Shown piece after piece: positions 1 through 15,300 of a DNA stretch of 64,000 nucleotides (position 1 is its first letter; every line of letters starts with the position of its first letter). The DNA is from Struthidea cinerea (lineage: Eukaryota; Chordata; Aves; Passeriformes; Corcoracidae). The stretch covers positions 899,169 through 963,168 of the forward strand of contig VZTI01002748.1 of the NCBI GenBank assembly GCA_013397865.1. The letters are read 5' to 3'. The translations under genes and the position numbers were made by a program. Below the pieces are notes generated by a model, which was not told the DNA's origin, did not search any database, and worked only from the letters and a program-made list of their open reading frames with translations.

Positions 1-246
1 TTAAAGAACTGCTGAAAAATAATTACAAACATACTTAATATCATTACTTATTATTTATATTATATTACTTATTAATACTTTGTAATTTCATTTATTAAAG
101 CATTCCTCAATGGAGAAAATTGACAGGGAAGTGTGAAAAGTCTGCTCATGGCACAGAAATGATACATGAGAAAACTGACAGGAGAACTTAAAAAAAATTC
201 CAGCATGCCAAGTCTCTGAGATGTCACTACAATTGACAGAACCTAC

Positions 247-387
247 CTTAACCAGCTGCCTCCTTTCTTTACCATCTGATCCTACACAATCTATTATTTT
301 AGGCAGATTTATGCCTCCTGCTAAACGAAATTCTTGCTTGAAAGAACTTATTGTGACCAAATTTTCATATTGTCCTGTGGGATCCAC
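247..387 (-). CDS. ATM: ATM exon 55: kinase N-lobe nucleotide-binding segment
   Basis: 141 nt as in human c.8011-8151. Encodes FRLAGGINLPKIIDCVGSDG and KERRQLVK. The Lys in LPKIID corresponds to the human ATP-contacting Lys2717. Intron 55 then runs off the left edge (1-246, AT-rich, no further exon). Confidence 0.97.
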
Positions 388-3300
388 CTGAAATAAAAAA
401 TAAGGTTAAAATTAGTATAAATATTACCTCCATTTCACTCACACAACGTGGTAATGAGTTGTTTGCAAACCTCATTAGCGGACTATATGCTAAATATTAA
501 TATGAGCACTCCATCATCTACAAGGATAATACCACAAAGGCTACAAAAATATGCCGAGCAAAGGATTTTTTTTTATTCCTCCTTGTTCACCTCATTGGTA
601 GAGGGGACGTGGTGCTGCAGACTTCCACTAAACAAGCTGTGACACAATGTTAGCCTGTCCCAGCTAGCACTGTCCCAGGAAAATGTTCACATATGGCTGG
701 GGAGCATTAGGCTTAGACTAGGCTGCAAATGGACCCAATCTACAATCCCAAACGTGCTGCAGGTTTGGGATTGTACAGGATCTGAACCTCAGACACTCCC
801 TGTATCCTCATGCCCCAGAGCAACCCTACTCAGTCAGCTGTAAGGAAATACTGCCCCAGCAGGCTACATCACAGCCCTGCAGCCATTTCAGTCAGCAGAA
901 GAAAGGCAAAGAAAAGAATGATCCAGTTGTACAAAGGAGCAACACCTGGGGCCAACGGGAGCCCTACAAACAGATGTTATTTAGGCATGGGTGGCAACTT
1001 CTGGCCTCTGAAGTCAAACAGCTTAAAGAGTCTTTAAGCTGTTTGACTTATTCGGCTTTATAGACATAGCTTGAGGGATTTCAACACAAGGAATTCTGGC
1101 TTTGCAACATTTAAATTTAGATGCTGGCCCAAAAAGCAACTCTATGTTCTTGAAACTGCTAAGTTTCCCAGTAGAGCGTGTGGCATCAAAACGTGAGTGC
1201 CTATGCACCCATCCAGTCATTTGCTTATGCCAATGGATCATTCCCCATTACTGAATGGTAAAAGCATAAAAACAGCAGAAGAGGCAAGTCTATTAATCCT
1301 CACATCTCTTGTGACATTCAGTGCCTCCCTAAAACTCTGAGCTAGCTACAACACAGGACATTTAGACTCCCAAATCCCCCGAGTGAGTTAGGCAGTTCAC
1401 CATCCCTTTTGATAATGAGAGACTACTCAAAATTAACAGTGGCAAAGCTGTTTTTGTACAATAAACCACTAGCCAGCACACCTAAGGCTTGGGATCAAGG
1501 TCTTCTAAGGAAACCACCTCACCCTGCACCTCCCATCTGACAAGGAAGTATCCCCATAAGTTGACCTGTAAAAACCACGGGAAGTGGATGAAGAGATGTA
1601 TGCCCTGACTGCCATTACAAAAGCTTGAAGCTGATTCTATGATGTGGTATTATAGTGTATATTTTTTCAGCTTCAGTCACCTTAATTTCCATGGTAGGAA
1701 CAGCAACATCCTCCAAGTTCTTCAGCTTAATAATTGGCTGGTCAGCTGGAATACTTATTCCTTCTGTAATTAAAAGGAATTAATATTTATAAATTCAGAG
1801 CTATAAAAATATACGTAAATTGACAAAGCCCAGCTTACATTGCTTTTGGGACCCAAAACCTCACTGCATACTTTTATTGAGCTGATGAAGATGACCACAG
1901 GACAACTGGTGATTTCTAGAGTTTCATACTACGGGTCTGAACCCTACAGTGCAAGTAATTACTACAATTTTTAATCCAGACTACATTCTATATCTGTCAA
2001 AAATAGGACACGATGCTAATGCACTACCTCTTTTAACTAAATATCATTATTTAGAAATACACTTTTTAAACTGAGAAAATAAAACCTATCTTCACTATTA
2101 AAACAAAAACAATTTTCCCAAGACTTACTTCTTTGAGATTTCCATGGACTAGGATCTAAATTTGCTAATGTGATGTAAGCATCACACAGTGCTTCGGTGT
2201 CTCTAACCATGTGAGCTCTTCTTTTCCTTACGATATTCATTATAGTGCTAGCAGCTTCCATTCTGTCCTAAAAAACCCCAATGGAATGCAAACATCAGAC
2301 CTTGTAAACTACATTTTTTAATATTAAAGGTGCATCATAACATGCAGTCAATTAAGTACAATTGAGATACGTCCTATGAAAACAGAGCAAACTGCAGTAA
2401 TGGACAGCCCTTTGTGACATGACCTGAAATAATTAGAAGAAAAATTCTGCGCTGTCAAATCTGAGATAATCAGTAATGTAAAATATTCCTGGGGATGGAG
2501 AGGGAGCAAACCTGTCCAGGCAAAGTGCAAAAAACATGCAAAAATTCTTCAGAAAAAAGGACAGGCAGGTTTTTAGATGTTCTTCCATCATTTGCCTGCT
2601 TCTGTTGTTTGCTCCCAGCTGAAGAAAAAAATCCTGTATGCAAAAGACAGAAACCAGTCCATGCATTCCTCCTAAACCTGGCTCTGAGAGACTTAGCTGA
2701 CTTTAGCATAATCCTGCTCCTAAGGGTATGATCACAAAACCACCACAAATGTGAGAGAAAGGTAAAAAAATGCCACATAAAAATGGGGTGAAAAAATGTA
2801 TCAGTGGGGGAGGTAAGAGGGCAGTGACAACCAACCACATCAGGCCTACAGTGATAGGGGAAAGAAGGGGCAATACTTCAGATGCACGATGATTCCGAAG
2901 ATAGATTAAACAAAAATTAAGCAATAATAACATTAACATGAAACCACAGTTCAGTATTACCTCTCAACACAGCTTTTAACATATCAAGGACCAAAAGATA
3001 CACTGCACAAGGCTAAATGCTTAGATGGAACACACGTTACCACTCAGAACAGAAAAAATACTCAATTCAATATGTACTTTCAACAATAAAGCCACTCAAA
3101 TCTTTCTTGCATCTAAAATGCCTTTTACACAATGACACATCAGGGACTGTTATCACAAGAGTCTATAATAATCGGGGCTATCTGTGGCACAAAACATGAA
3201 CTATATTTTGTTCAGCCCTGTAATTATTTCTTTCAATAATAATTACCTACAAAAGGGGGTTTTTAATTATTAAAAGTACTGTTTCCCTCCTATTGTTTCT

Positions 3301-6300
3301 TAACAAAACTCTGCTGATGAGCTCTATACTAAAATACCCCTTTACATGTTTTTTTTCCCATTTTTTAACAAAATTAAAGGATTGAATGTGATGAATAGAA
3401 GTTTTTGTAGTCACCACATCAAGCTGGGAGAACTCTTTTGGTGCATTTTTAATTAACTTATTTCTTCTTATTGCATCTGGTTTCGTGAGGAGTTCATCTT
3501 TGTTAGCATTAGCCAAAGCTAATATTATAAACAAAGTATGATGTGGATGATCCAGTGAAATTCGAGCCATTAGCTGCCAACAGAAGAGAAAGACCCCATT
3601 ATTGAAAACAGTACAGAAGAAGAAAAACAATACTTAATTAACATTATTAATTCTTTTGAACTTCTAAGGTTCCTAACATGAAATGAAAGGTGATACTTAA
3701 GACAGTATTTCCACAACCAAAAAAACATTCAAAGTATATTTCTATAGCTGCATAAGACTATTCTTATACTACAAATAAATAAATAAAGTAGAAATTTTAA
3801 AAGTCCCAAATCCTCTTCCTCCACCACGCTGATTTGGCATCACTCATTTTTAATACACCCTTATCACCTACATAACTTGTTTAGCTATAGTTGCTCAGAG
3901 GAAGGTGGATATGTTTAGAAGAAGGCATTACCAAGCCAATCAAGATATCTTTAGATAAAAAAAGCAGAAATTACATTATTCAGAGCTTCGTGAAATCCTA
4001 AACCACCCATCATCTTAGTTCCCATCCGAGCAGCCAGCTGGTACATCAGAGGCAAGAACTTGTATGAAGGGATCTTCTGTGCGTTTTTCTGTAGTAGAGA
4101 AAACTCAGTTAGAGAGCTGTACTAAACACCTAACAAAAACTGTAATCATAAAATACATTTTTTTAAAATTAAGAATAATCATGGCTGTGTGATAAAGTAA
4201 CAATTCAGTGAGTATCACATCATCTTGGCCCATGTCTCCTAAATGCTACAAGTCCTTCATTGGAGAGTTACAATTTTCTATCCTACCTTTCACGGCTTTT
4301 CACCTGAAAGTATATATAATATAAACAAGAATAGTGTACCTAAGGATGTTGAAGATGGGTAGATTCCAAGGTATGTAAAGAACAAGGTGACCACAGTAAA
4401 GATCATGAGATATGTTTAATCATACAGACTTGTCAAATTAAAATGCTAATTTAAGTTAAATTAAAATCCATTGAGAACTACAGGTCTCACTGATGAAAAA
4501 CTGTTGTCATGATAAGCAATGACAACCGAAAAAAGCAAGTTTTCGGGAAAAGTTAAGGAGTTACATAATGCATCTTCTACAAATACAGGAGAAGGAGAAG
4601 AAAGATAGGTATTTATTTGTCAAAGCACTAGGAAAAAAATGGAGCAAAGAGATACCTTCATCATTTCATTGACTCTATCAACTCCAGAATTTTCAAGCCA
4701 TAGGGAACAGAGTCGGAATATCCACATATCATGTTCTTCCCCACTTAGTAAACAGCTGATGTAGTTCTCCACTGCTTTACACAAGAAGCGTTTACGATCC
4801 TCGGTCAGGGCTTGTATTGCACCTTCATCCAGCTCCAGTTCTCGCTGAACCTTCACTGTGTATCTACATGAAGAGACATTATTTCTAAACAACAAATCGT
4901 TTCTTAATGAACTTACAGCAAGGCCTTCCCTAGCTCTCTCACTTACTAATTTTACATTTTTTGAGTTGTTTTGTATGTACAGGCACAGTAAAATAAACAA
5001 CTAAGAAACTGAATTGTGGGAGCTACTCCCTTGCTGTATGTGCACACAGACCCACTGCTCTAAGTAAACTTCCAGTCACTGTCTTCTTTTAAATGATTTA
5101 ATCTCAATATCGGTATAAATGTGAATATCCAGTATAGACCATTTGTGTAAAGACATCAGTTTCCAGCAGCTGAAGTTCATCCTTTTCTGCTCACTTGCAG
5201 TTGCTCTTACTAAATCCTTAAGAACTCTGTATTAAATTTAATTCTATTATCTCACTAAATGTGTAACAGAGAAAAATCTCAACTCATTTATTTACACTAT
5301 GTAACATTTTGTCAAATAAACTGAACAGATCCAGGGAATAAACATGAATTCCAGGCCATGATCATCCATACTGTGTCCTTGGCTTAGTTTTGGCCCAAAC
5401 TGTCCAGCACACGCCTAGACCATGTCCAGGCACAGTTGAGAAACCATTCACAACAAGCACTATGGATTTGATCACTGCTTTGTGGACAAGGGAAAATGCA
5501 CTGCAGAGATGTGACCCATGCTGCACCTCTTGCCCAGAGAGTAGAGCTGGAGCCTGCGAAAGCTCCATAGTAACCAGTCCCTACTTGAACGCTCACCTGT
5601 TGGTCTGAACTCTACGCTCCCTGATGAGACCGACCTCCTCCTTGGCCTTCTTCAGCAGCGCCTGCTTATTTTCAAACTCCGAGGATTTCATGTAATTCTC
5701 AATTCGCTGGTACTGATTATCAGAAAAACGAGCCAAGGAGAGGAAAGCCTTCATCTTCCCTTTCTTCAGCTCATCACTGCTGTCTCCGCTGTGGCTGGCA
5801 GCAATTTCCACAGCCTAAAGGAGAAGTTACAGTAACGGTAAGACCAATAATCAGATAACTAGTGCTGGATAGTATTTGATGAAACTCTGTTATCACAGAA
5901 AAACAGAATGGTTGAGGCTGGAATGGACATCTGGAGCTTATCTTATTCAACTCCCTCCCTGCTCAGGCAGGGTCATCCTTGCTTGAATAGATTATTTAAT
6001 ATTGTCTGTGATGGAATAAATATGCATACAAAATAAATCTAACAGACTGAGTATTTTCCTCCTAAGTGAATGTAACCTTTGAGAAATGTTTCAGTGCAAG
6101 CAGCCAAAAAGATTATCCTGTATGAAATAGCTTTAGTAACCATACAGGAATTTTCCACACTTATCCATCTTTTACAGTAATGAAGCATGAAGTTTTACAA
6201 TAGTCTTACAGCCCTATATCGCAAGATGATGAGAAAAAAATGGAAGATAGTCCAAAATGTACCAAAAGAAAAGGAAATTATATATGAAAGTCATGGATTC

Positions 6301-9300
6301 AAATCATCAGAGTGAAGAAAGCATATAGATAGCAACAGAGACAGGTAAATATGTTGAATTTCACAAATTAGCATGAAATAAAGAAATGCAGAGAAGACAA
6401 ATATTAATAAAAACATTTCTATTACTGGCTAAGATCTTAAAAGAAAAAAATTACAGTACTTTGAAGCACTAGAACAAGATGTTGCAGCATCTCAGGGGTG
6501 ACCTTATCGCTCTCTACAGCTGCCTGAAAAGGAGGTTGTAGCCAGGTGGGAGTCAGTCTCTTCTCCCGGGTAACAAGTGACAGAATAAGAGGACGTAACC
6601 AGAGGAGCAGCACCAGGGGAGGCTCAGGTTGGACATGAGGAAGAATTTCTTCACAGAATGGGTGATTAGGCATTGGAATGGCCTGCCCACGGAGGTGGTG
6701 GAGTCACCATCCATAGCAGTGTTTAAGGGAAGAGTGGACATGGCACTCAGTGCCATGGTCTGGTTGATGTGGTGGTGTTGGGTCAGAGGTTGGACTCAAT
6801 GACCTCAGAGGTCTTTTCCAACCTGACTGATTCTGTGGTTCAGTGAAATATAATGGCCATACTGAAAACCTGGTGAATGAATAACCTGTCCTGAGAAGGA
6901 AGAGGTAGGGATAGGGAACAGGAAAGGGAAACTAGACTAGTAGTTGTAATCACTACACTTCTAAGCCAATATAAGATGTTTCACTGTGATTTCTACAAAG
7001 CTATATTCCGAACATTTTATAAGATTACAGTGCTACACAATACAATGTGAAACCCTAATATTTATATAAGAAACCATCTTTTCAATATAGAGAAATAAAG
7101 GCTGCACTGAAAAATCTACTTGGTATTTTAATACAGCATTTTCTCAAAGATTGCACGTTTCAAAGACTGGATGCACCTTTTCTAAGTATTTCTGCATGAT
7201 GACTGTAGGGTTTTCCAAGCATGTTTCTGCTAACCAGGTTCCACAGAGCCTCAGGCACTCTGTATACATCAATTTTAGGTGAGGATCATTCTCGACCTTC
7301 AAAAAAGCAAGTTTTGGGAAAAAAATTAAAGAGAAGTAGGCATCAAACAAAAATACCTTTTACATACGAGGTAGGCAATTTCTAAAGCTTTTAAACCCTG
7401 AATAGAATTCAATCACTGAGGCCTATTACATATAATGCTAATCTACAGAGCCATTTTCCATCCATATCTACAGTAGTCAATAACCTTAAATCACATTCAT
7501 ATTCTATGTAAGACTAAAGGAGAGCATATATTTTAAAATACCTCATAGTTTGAACAATGAATAACAGAATAAACCAATGACAAAATATAATAAAAATTTT
7601 AAAAACTCACAACATGATTTCAGAATTGTATTTTATAACGTCCCCATTTAGTCTCAAGTGCCACAGACAACTCCATAGGTCACAGTCAGGAACCACAATA
7701 ACCATGTGTGATTATCAAATTCTTCAGACGGACTTCTACACGGAAACTTGATTAAAAGTGCTCTGATAAGATGATGGAGCAGGTTTCCAAAGGACTTTTC
7801 TCCAGACTGGATGCTCAGCTTTAACTATAGAGTAGGATATTATAGGGTATTGCAAAATATTTCTACTATGGGGTACATATTAAAGACCATGTGACCAAGA
7901 TGGCAACACTGACTGTGAAATGCATATGTGAACATCATAGGCTGTGAAAACACAAATATTCCTTACATGGACAAGGTAAATGTAAGGAAGGACTAAATTT
8001 TTGGAGGGCCTCATTAACTGATTCATGGAGAAATCACAAAAATCAAAAGAGCAGCAACTCCTGATTTTGCCCTGATATGTATAAAGAACTTGGCCCAAAA
8101 TAATCCAGCTTTGCTGAAGTGTGATATTCTTTAAGAACATACCTGGATTCAAAGCAAATGTCTTTTATCCTCCAGAAATACTCAAAGAAAGCCGTCATAG
8201 CTAAACGTAAAGGTGAGGACATGAAGGAACTTTTTTCACGGTTCACACAAAATTAAGTTCTATACAAGTATTTGTAGACCATATTTTAACAAACATCATC
8301 CTGAGAGATCTGGAAAGGCTGGACTGAGGGCCAAGGCCAATTGCATGAGGTTCAGACAAGGCACGTGCCAGATCACAACAAACCCAGGCAGTGTCTGGAA
8401 AGCTGCCCAACAGAAAAGGACCTGGGGGTGTTGGTCGACAATGGCTGAACATGACCCAGCTGTGCCCAGGTGGCCAAGAAAGCCAATGGCATCCTGGCCT
8501 GGATCAGCAATGGTGTGGCCAGCAGGACCAGGGCAGTGACCGTCCCCCTGTACTCGGCACTGCTGAGGCCACAGCTCCAATCCTGTGGTCAGTTCTGGGC
8601 CCCTCACTGCAAGAAAGACATTGAGGGGCTGGAGCGTGTCCAGAGAAGGGCAACGGAGCTGGGGAAGGGTCTGGAGCACAAGTGCTGTGAGGAGCAGCTG
8701 AGGGAGCTGGGGGTGTTTAGCCTGGAGAAAAGGAGGCTCAGGGGGAACCTTATTGCTCTCTAGAACTGCCTGAAAGGAGGGTGTAGCCAGGTGGGGGTTG
8801 GCCTCCTCTCCCAGGTAACAAGTGACAGGACAAGAGGAAATGGCCTCAAATTGCACCAGAGGAGGTTTAGATTGGATATTAGGAAAAATTTCTTCACTAA
8901 AAGGATTGTCAAGCATTGGAACAGGCTGCCCAAGGAAGTGGTAAAGTCACCATCCCTATTTAAAAGGGATTTGAAAGACATGTCCATGTGGTACTTAGGG
9001 ACATGGTTTAGTGGTGGACTATGAATAATGAATTCTTACATTTGCCACTGTTACAGATTCACTCTGAAAACCCCTAACAAGATTTGCTAACACAGGTTTT
9101 TTTGCTTTCAGACATTTTGAGAGTACAAACCAGATTTAGTAATACTGCAGACGGGTTTTTAATTTTCTTCTATGGGAAAACTTCAGAAAGTAGAATTAAA
9201 ATCTTAAATAATTTAATTCCATTAAGTTTATACATTATGTAACACATACCTGAAACCAATCTGCATCTAATTTTTTTATCATCGATTTAAGTATATTCAG

Positions 9301-12300
9301 TGCAAGACTCTCTTCCTTTTTAGCCCAGAAAACCTGAGCTTCTTCTAGTTGCCATTCAGAAACTCCATTTCCATTTGGATTGTGTTGTTTGATCTGAAAC
9401 ATAGCTCTTTCCGGAAGCTGAAATTGAAAAAATAATCATGAACAATCGTTTAAGTGAAATATCTGTATCTCACAGCAAGTTTTGTTATCAGACTGTCTCC
9501 ATTTTCTCTACTTCTGCAGCATAGTCTGCCCATCCAATGCTAAAAATTTATTTGCAGCAAAGATATGAAATTATTTTTCTATATACTTAAAGAAAATCCT
9601 GATTTGCAACAAAAATAGACTAGAACCAAACCTTATAAACTCTAAAATAAAGTATCTATGTTTAACATTTTAAATTGGAGGTAGAGAAATTCTAAAAGCA
9701 GTACCTACTGAAGTAATGGATTTATTTTATAGCAATTATGATTACTTTATTACATGTATTACAAACATTATTACAGACCACAGAAAAGTAATTCTAAAAA
9801 TGACACCAGCATACACTAATGCTTTCACATGCCTACATCTTCACACATATCACATAAAGTACCATCCTCACTACTTAGTATCACTATGACAGCACAAAGA
9901 GCAAACAATGTTTTTAACAGACTTGAGGCTCTTACAGGACACTCACTGCCACACTGTTGGTGGCTGGGCAGGCATGAGACAAAAATATCTGATGTAATTC
10001 TCCCAAACTGCTTCAGAGGCACTGAGTAAAGCTTGCAAATTCATGAAATCAAAGACAGCTGTTCTACTGATTTCATCATTATTCATAAAAAGAGAACCTT
10101 CCTGAAATCAAAGTTTAGTTTCGCGTATGTGAAGTGTTAAACACCTCTCCTTTCTCTATCTAGCTGGAACTATTTTCAGTAGAGGTCCTCAGAGGATATT
10201 GTTGCTCTGCAAATTCTTGTGGCGTTATTCATCCAGATGCATTACCTAGAACAAGCCAAGGCTGCCTCTGGACCTTGCAACTGAAAAAAACATTGATACC
10301 GCAAATCCCAGTAAGTGATTCACAGAAAGAGATTTAGCACAGTGCAATGGTGCTTTGAGAGTATAGAACTTTGAAGACAACACTAAATATAGAGATGCAA
10401 TGAAGTTATCTCTGCAGTTTTACTCTGGAACACTACAACAGTATGATGCCAGTGAAAGCTGGATATATAAAACTGCACCAAAAAGAGAAACAGCTAGAAG
10501 AGCAGTCTTCACTAAAAATGTCATTTTTGTATTATCTACCTCATACAGTGGCTTACATTTACGAACAAAATTCAAAAAACATACCCATAAATACAATTTC
10601 TTAATAAATTCTACATCGTTTAAGTCTCAGATAAATTGATTCATTGAATAAACTTAGAATACAGCCAATCCGTAGTACTGTTAAAAAATGAAGTTCTTTT
10701 ATAAACTAAAAAACTAAACATCTGTTCCTGATCTTTGCTGGAATTTTTACCTGTGTATTTTTAGCAGTTCTTGCCAGTCTAGAGAGTTCCACTAGATGTT
10801 TGGTCAGGAGGTCTTTAATACATTCTCTTTTGGTATTTTCACTCTCCTTTTCAAGCAAGATTTCCAAAATTACAGTGCGCAGAGCCATGATAGGTTCCTG
10901 GAAATGGAAGTCACTGTCTTTGAGAAGCTGGGACTGTCTCTGCCATTTCAAATAAACGTCATTCAGTTGTTGAGTAGTAAAAGATCTGCAATTGTTACCA
11001 AAAGAAAAAAAGACTTGTTATTAATTCTCACTAAACATTAGTGAAATGCAAGATGAGTAAAAAGTAAACTGCTGAGAAAGTTCACAATTTACACTTCAAA
11101 ACTAAGAAATAGTCCATAAAACCCTACAATGGTTACTATATGCAGACTAAACTGGAAGCCTTCCAGTTTTAACAAACATGAAGTACAACACCACTCAGGT
11201 GAAGTACTCCTCTGTAAACATTCTTGATCAAGCATCAAAACCTTGCGTTAAAGGTTCATGAGCAAAGGGAATCACACTCAAACATAGGGATGCTTAAAAG
11301 ACTGTAGGGTGACGATTAGCTACCAAACTGCTAGAACTAGAGCAGAGAAAATTCACTGTTAACAGCACTACAGAGACAAATACTTTCCTGTGATTAAAAA
11401 GCAATCTTAAGAATTTAGGAAGAATATTGATGGTAATAGAGGTCCATGAAGAAAATTATTCAAACTGAAACAGCTTTCAGTAAAGCTATGGATATCATTA
11501 AAGAAATGGAAAACATTTTTAGAAAAGAAACTAAAAGAGGAGGACCCAGTCACTTGAGTAAACCAGAAGCTAGAAGATATGACTGCTACCTTGGAGTATG
11601 AAGGAACTCAATATAAAGGAAAGAAAACAATTGTTTAAAACACAATATTGGCATGATATCAAATAATTCAAACTAGACTGCAAATAAATCCAGTCCGGAA
11701 ATAAAGAGAATGTAAAATTGTCTTCATGTACTGAAGCTAAAATCCTTTTAATTTTTAACATGTAATTTGAGATGTTGATGAATAAAATCTGTTGAGGTCA
11801 TTTTAAGTTTTGTGCTATGCTTGATTACTACAAATCCTGAAAACTGAGAAAGTGGTGTGACACAATCTTAAGAAATCACCTGGAGAACAGCAGACCAGCA
11901 TTTTCCAACTCTCCAATTAGCTGTAGTCTGCAAAGGGTTGGATATAATGAATAAACAGACTCAAGACTTCCCTTGCACAGCTCTTCTACTTCATTCACTC
12001 TACGGATTTAACAGAAAAACAGTAGATTATTTTTATTTAATATCAGCAAGTAATTCCAAATATCCATAACAGAGTTTCCATACAGTGAACAGAAATTAAG
12101 CAGCAAAACTCTTCAGTCTGAAGTTACTTTGTATTAACATCAAAATTCAAAAAAATTAAGTTTGTCATTAAATGAAAACACAGTAAGCACACAGAAACTC
12201 CAAAGTCTATGTGATAGCTCAGCTAAAGAAGAGCACTCAGCACTGGAATCCACTTAAGAGGACTACAAAGTAAGGGATGTGTACAGAAAATATGTCTTCA

Positions 12301-15300
12301 ATTGGCACACAAATTGTGTATGCACATATGACAAACTGAAGTTAAAAAACTTAGAGCTGAAGTCTGGAAGCAGTTTTTATTCCATGCATGAGTCTTTATT
12401 TGAGCCCATAAAACCCCATGATAGTCTTTCATACATAACCTGTGATTACAAACACACATAACCTGTAATTACAAACACACATACTCTCTCCATCTCTCTC
12501 TAACATCACAGTATTTGCATACAATTTGTTACCTGGCATCTTTAAGACTGTCATGGAAAGCAGAGAATTCCTTATCTCGTAAAGACTGAAGGGCATCATA
12601 CAATGATTCGTGGTACCCTGGACTTCCTGCTTCATCTCTAACAAATAAAACAAAAGTAACAGAATAAAATGAAAACCATATTTCTCTACAAAGAAGTCAA
12701 TTTTGTCTTTGTGATAAATTGTTTTAGTTGTACATTTTCTGCAGTTGGACAGACTGCTGTTTTGCATGATAAAAATAATGATGCAACCCTTTACATTTTA
12801 AATTAATTTAGTGTTTTATAAATTCAAGCTGTTCTTGAATCTTGAATCTTATTCTAGCTCACCTATACTAAGTTTGTTCTGATCATGGCATGGCATATGC
12901 CCTTCAACAGGCTGTTTGTGAAGTCCTCCAGGTGTGTCTAAACAATGACCTTAAGACAGTGCAGGAGAAGAGAACGAGCACACCAAGAGTGTGTTCCCCA
13001 TTCTGCTGTAAGAGTCTTAGGAGAAAAATTCTCCTGACTACTGAAAATGGATGTAGAAGGAGTTACAGAAGGCCCCATTATGTGACCCTTTTTTTTTCGC
13101 TTTTGCCAAAACATAGTGAGTCTATTCTGTATTCCTCCTAAAATGTGCAATGATCCAGCTGTACTAAGAAGGTACAGAGTTCACACTAGATCCTGGTCAG
13201 TCATACCAAATAACTGCTGCCAGGCATCCAGCAGTATCCTCTCTTCAGGACATTACTCCTTATGAGGGAGTAGCTATGAATCAATACTGGTGTTTGCTCA
13301 TCCCGGAGTTGATAACCTCTTGTGGCTTACTGATTAATATTTTCCCTATTTTCTTATAAATTAGATACTAAAAATTATCTATCCCTCTCTTGTACTTAAG
13401 ATACATCTACTATGTGAGTCAAAAATGGAAAATTTCAGGTTTTCCAAAAGAAGAATCACCTGTGTACAGCTTCCCATGAAAACGAAGAGTGATGTGCATA
13501 CACACCAGACAAGTCTAAGTGAAAAACACTGCTTTTCAATTCAATGATTAACACGAATTAGGTGACCTGCTTCACAGAAACTATATTCTAATCTTGCCTT
13601 TTCTGCTTGGATCTGATCCCATTGCCTTTTACTTAAAGAACTAGCAAAAAGATAAGATGGTTTACTTGACAGAAGAGATGTGGCTCCACTGCATATTCCT
13701 CCATGCTGCCTGGTAGCGTATTTCCTGGAGTTCTGCACACCACTCAGTGTTTTCACGTTCCAGCCCTTTTAAGTACATGGAAAGAGTGTGGCAAAGCCCA
13801 AAATTCTGCAAAGCCTGGAATTAAGAAAATTAGTCAAAATTGATTTTCCTCCTTTATTGAACTGCGCTAGGATTGTTTTAAGGGCTTTGTTTTACTTTTG
13901 GAAACAAAGAACCCTTTGCAGGAAAGACAGGACTATAACTATTTCTAAACTGTACACTACTTAAGATGAAAACTTTTTAATAAGACTACCAATCACACTA
14001 CTGATATCTGCAACTCCAGGAAAATGGTTTCATTAGTACTGTGGCTGGCATTCTTCAAAATAAATTTTCACACTGGGTTTCAAATTGGTTTCACACCAGC
14101 TCACACTTCTCCATTCCATCATTCCTGGGTGATAAGCCAAAATGAGTTTTACTTCTTAATGAACTGTTTCTCCTGATAGGGATTTGAAAAGATTTCCTAT
14201 AAATCCTATCTGTTTGAAGACCACAATGCCTTTATAATTGTGACCAATTAATCAGATTATGTATGAGGTCACTATGAAGGACAAATGCAATGGAATTTTA
14301 AAAGCGATACTAAATAATTTGTGGTAAGAAAATAAAAGTACCATACGAAAATTAAACAAGGGGAAACACATATATACCTGTGCTACATTATTACAGAACT
14401 GGTATAAACATTTTTAGGCTAAAAAAGCAACATATTTAAAGGTTGAAAATAACATAAATTCTTTTTATCTATTGTATCAGAAAAACTATGGTTTCATAAT
14501 GGAGAGGTTTGAAGAACGAGATAGCAAAAATAACCAATTACTTTACTTTCTATATCCTGTCATTTTAGGAGCTGGCCAAAACCTGGAAAAATATTAAATA
14601 TACTTATTTTTAAGTATTTCACGAAATTCATTACCCATGATGGGGATTGTGAGTGACAAGAGGACTAGGAACCTTAACATTTTCAGAACAAATATTGAGT
14701 TATCTTATATTACACAGTTTGGATGCCTATGACAATGGGCTAGATTTAATGAACAAAGAGATCACTTTCAGTCCTAAAACAATTTTGGACTCACTACAAC
14801 TGACTCAGTATGATGAATATCAATTCTTACACTCACTTCCTCTTATAAAATAAGATTACCTCTATTATTCCTGCCTGGCGAGTAGATGGAGCGAGGCTTG
14901 TCTCAAGGTCATATGTTACAAGGGCTTTCTCCCATACTGCTTCATGCTCATATGTTCTTATCCTGTTGTAAGTGAAAAAGAAGTTTTCAATTTAAGTTCC
15001 TCACTAGTAAATGAAAGTAATGCTTTTAAAGAACATAAGAACATGAATAAATTATACCGTGCTAATGGCTGTAACATTCTTCCTCCACCACAGCCATAAA
15101 GACTGTCAGGTTCTCCAATGCTTCTATAGATGTCCATGAGAAGGTCCTAGAATATGCACCACAAGACAAAGAATTACCTTTTTTGGAACCAGCTCAAGTT
15201 AGTTTTATATAAATCATATCAGTTTACAAATGTTTTTACAGGTAACATCATTGCTTAATTTTCCTTTATGTAGTATCTGAGCCTGCTATCATGACAGGAA

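Larger units (their letters stand above)
388..1680 (-). other. ATM: ATM intron 54
   Basis: 1.3 kb with two inverted repeats (741-775, 1011-1049). The middle (about 600-1560) is less AT-rich than neighbouring introns and could be an unrecognised old insertion. No coding signal. Confidence 0.7.

Noticed and set aside
741..1049. Hairpins considered as a microRNA or other structured RNA gene
   Set aside because: One has a 19-bp stem with a 1-base loop and the other a 13-bp stem; neither fits a pre-miRNA of about 60-80 nt with a typical loop.
2430..2940. Overlapping minus-strand frames of 77-122 codons in ATM intron 52
   Set aside because: No homology recognised, mutually overlapping frames, and the flanking ATM exons 52 and 53 join in phase without them.
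8296..8916. 206-codon open frame on the minus strand
   Set aside because: It is the antisense of the CR1 element at 8285-9020, not a gene.
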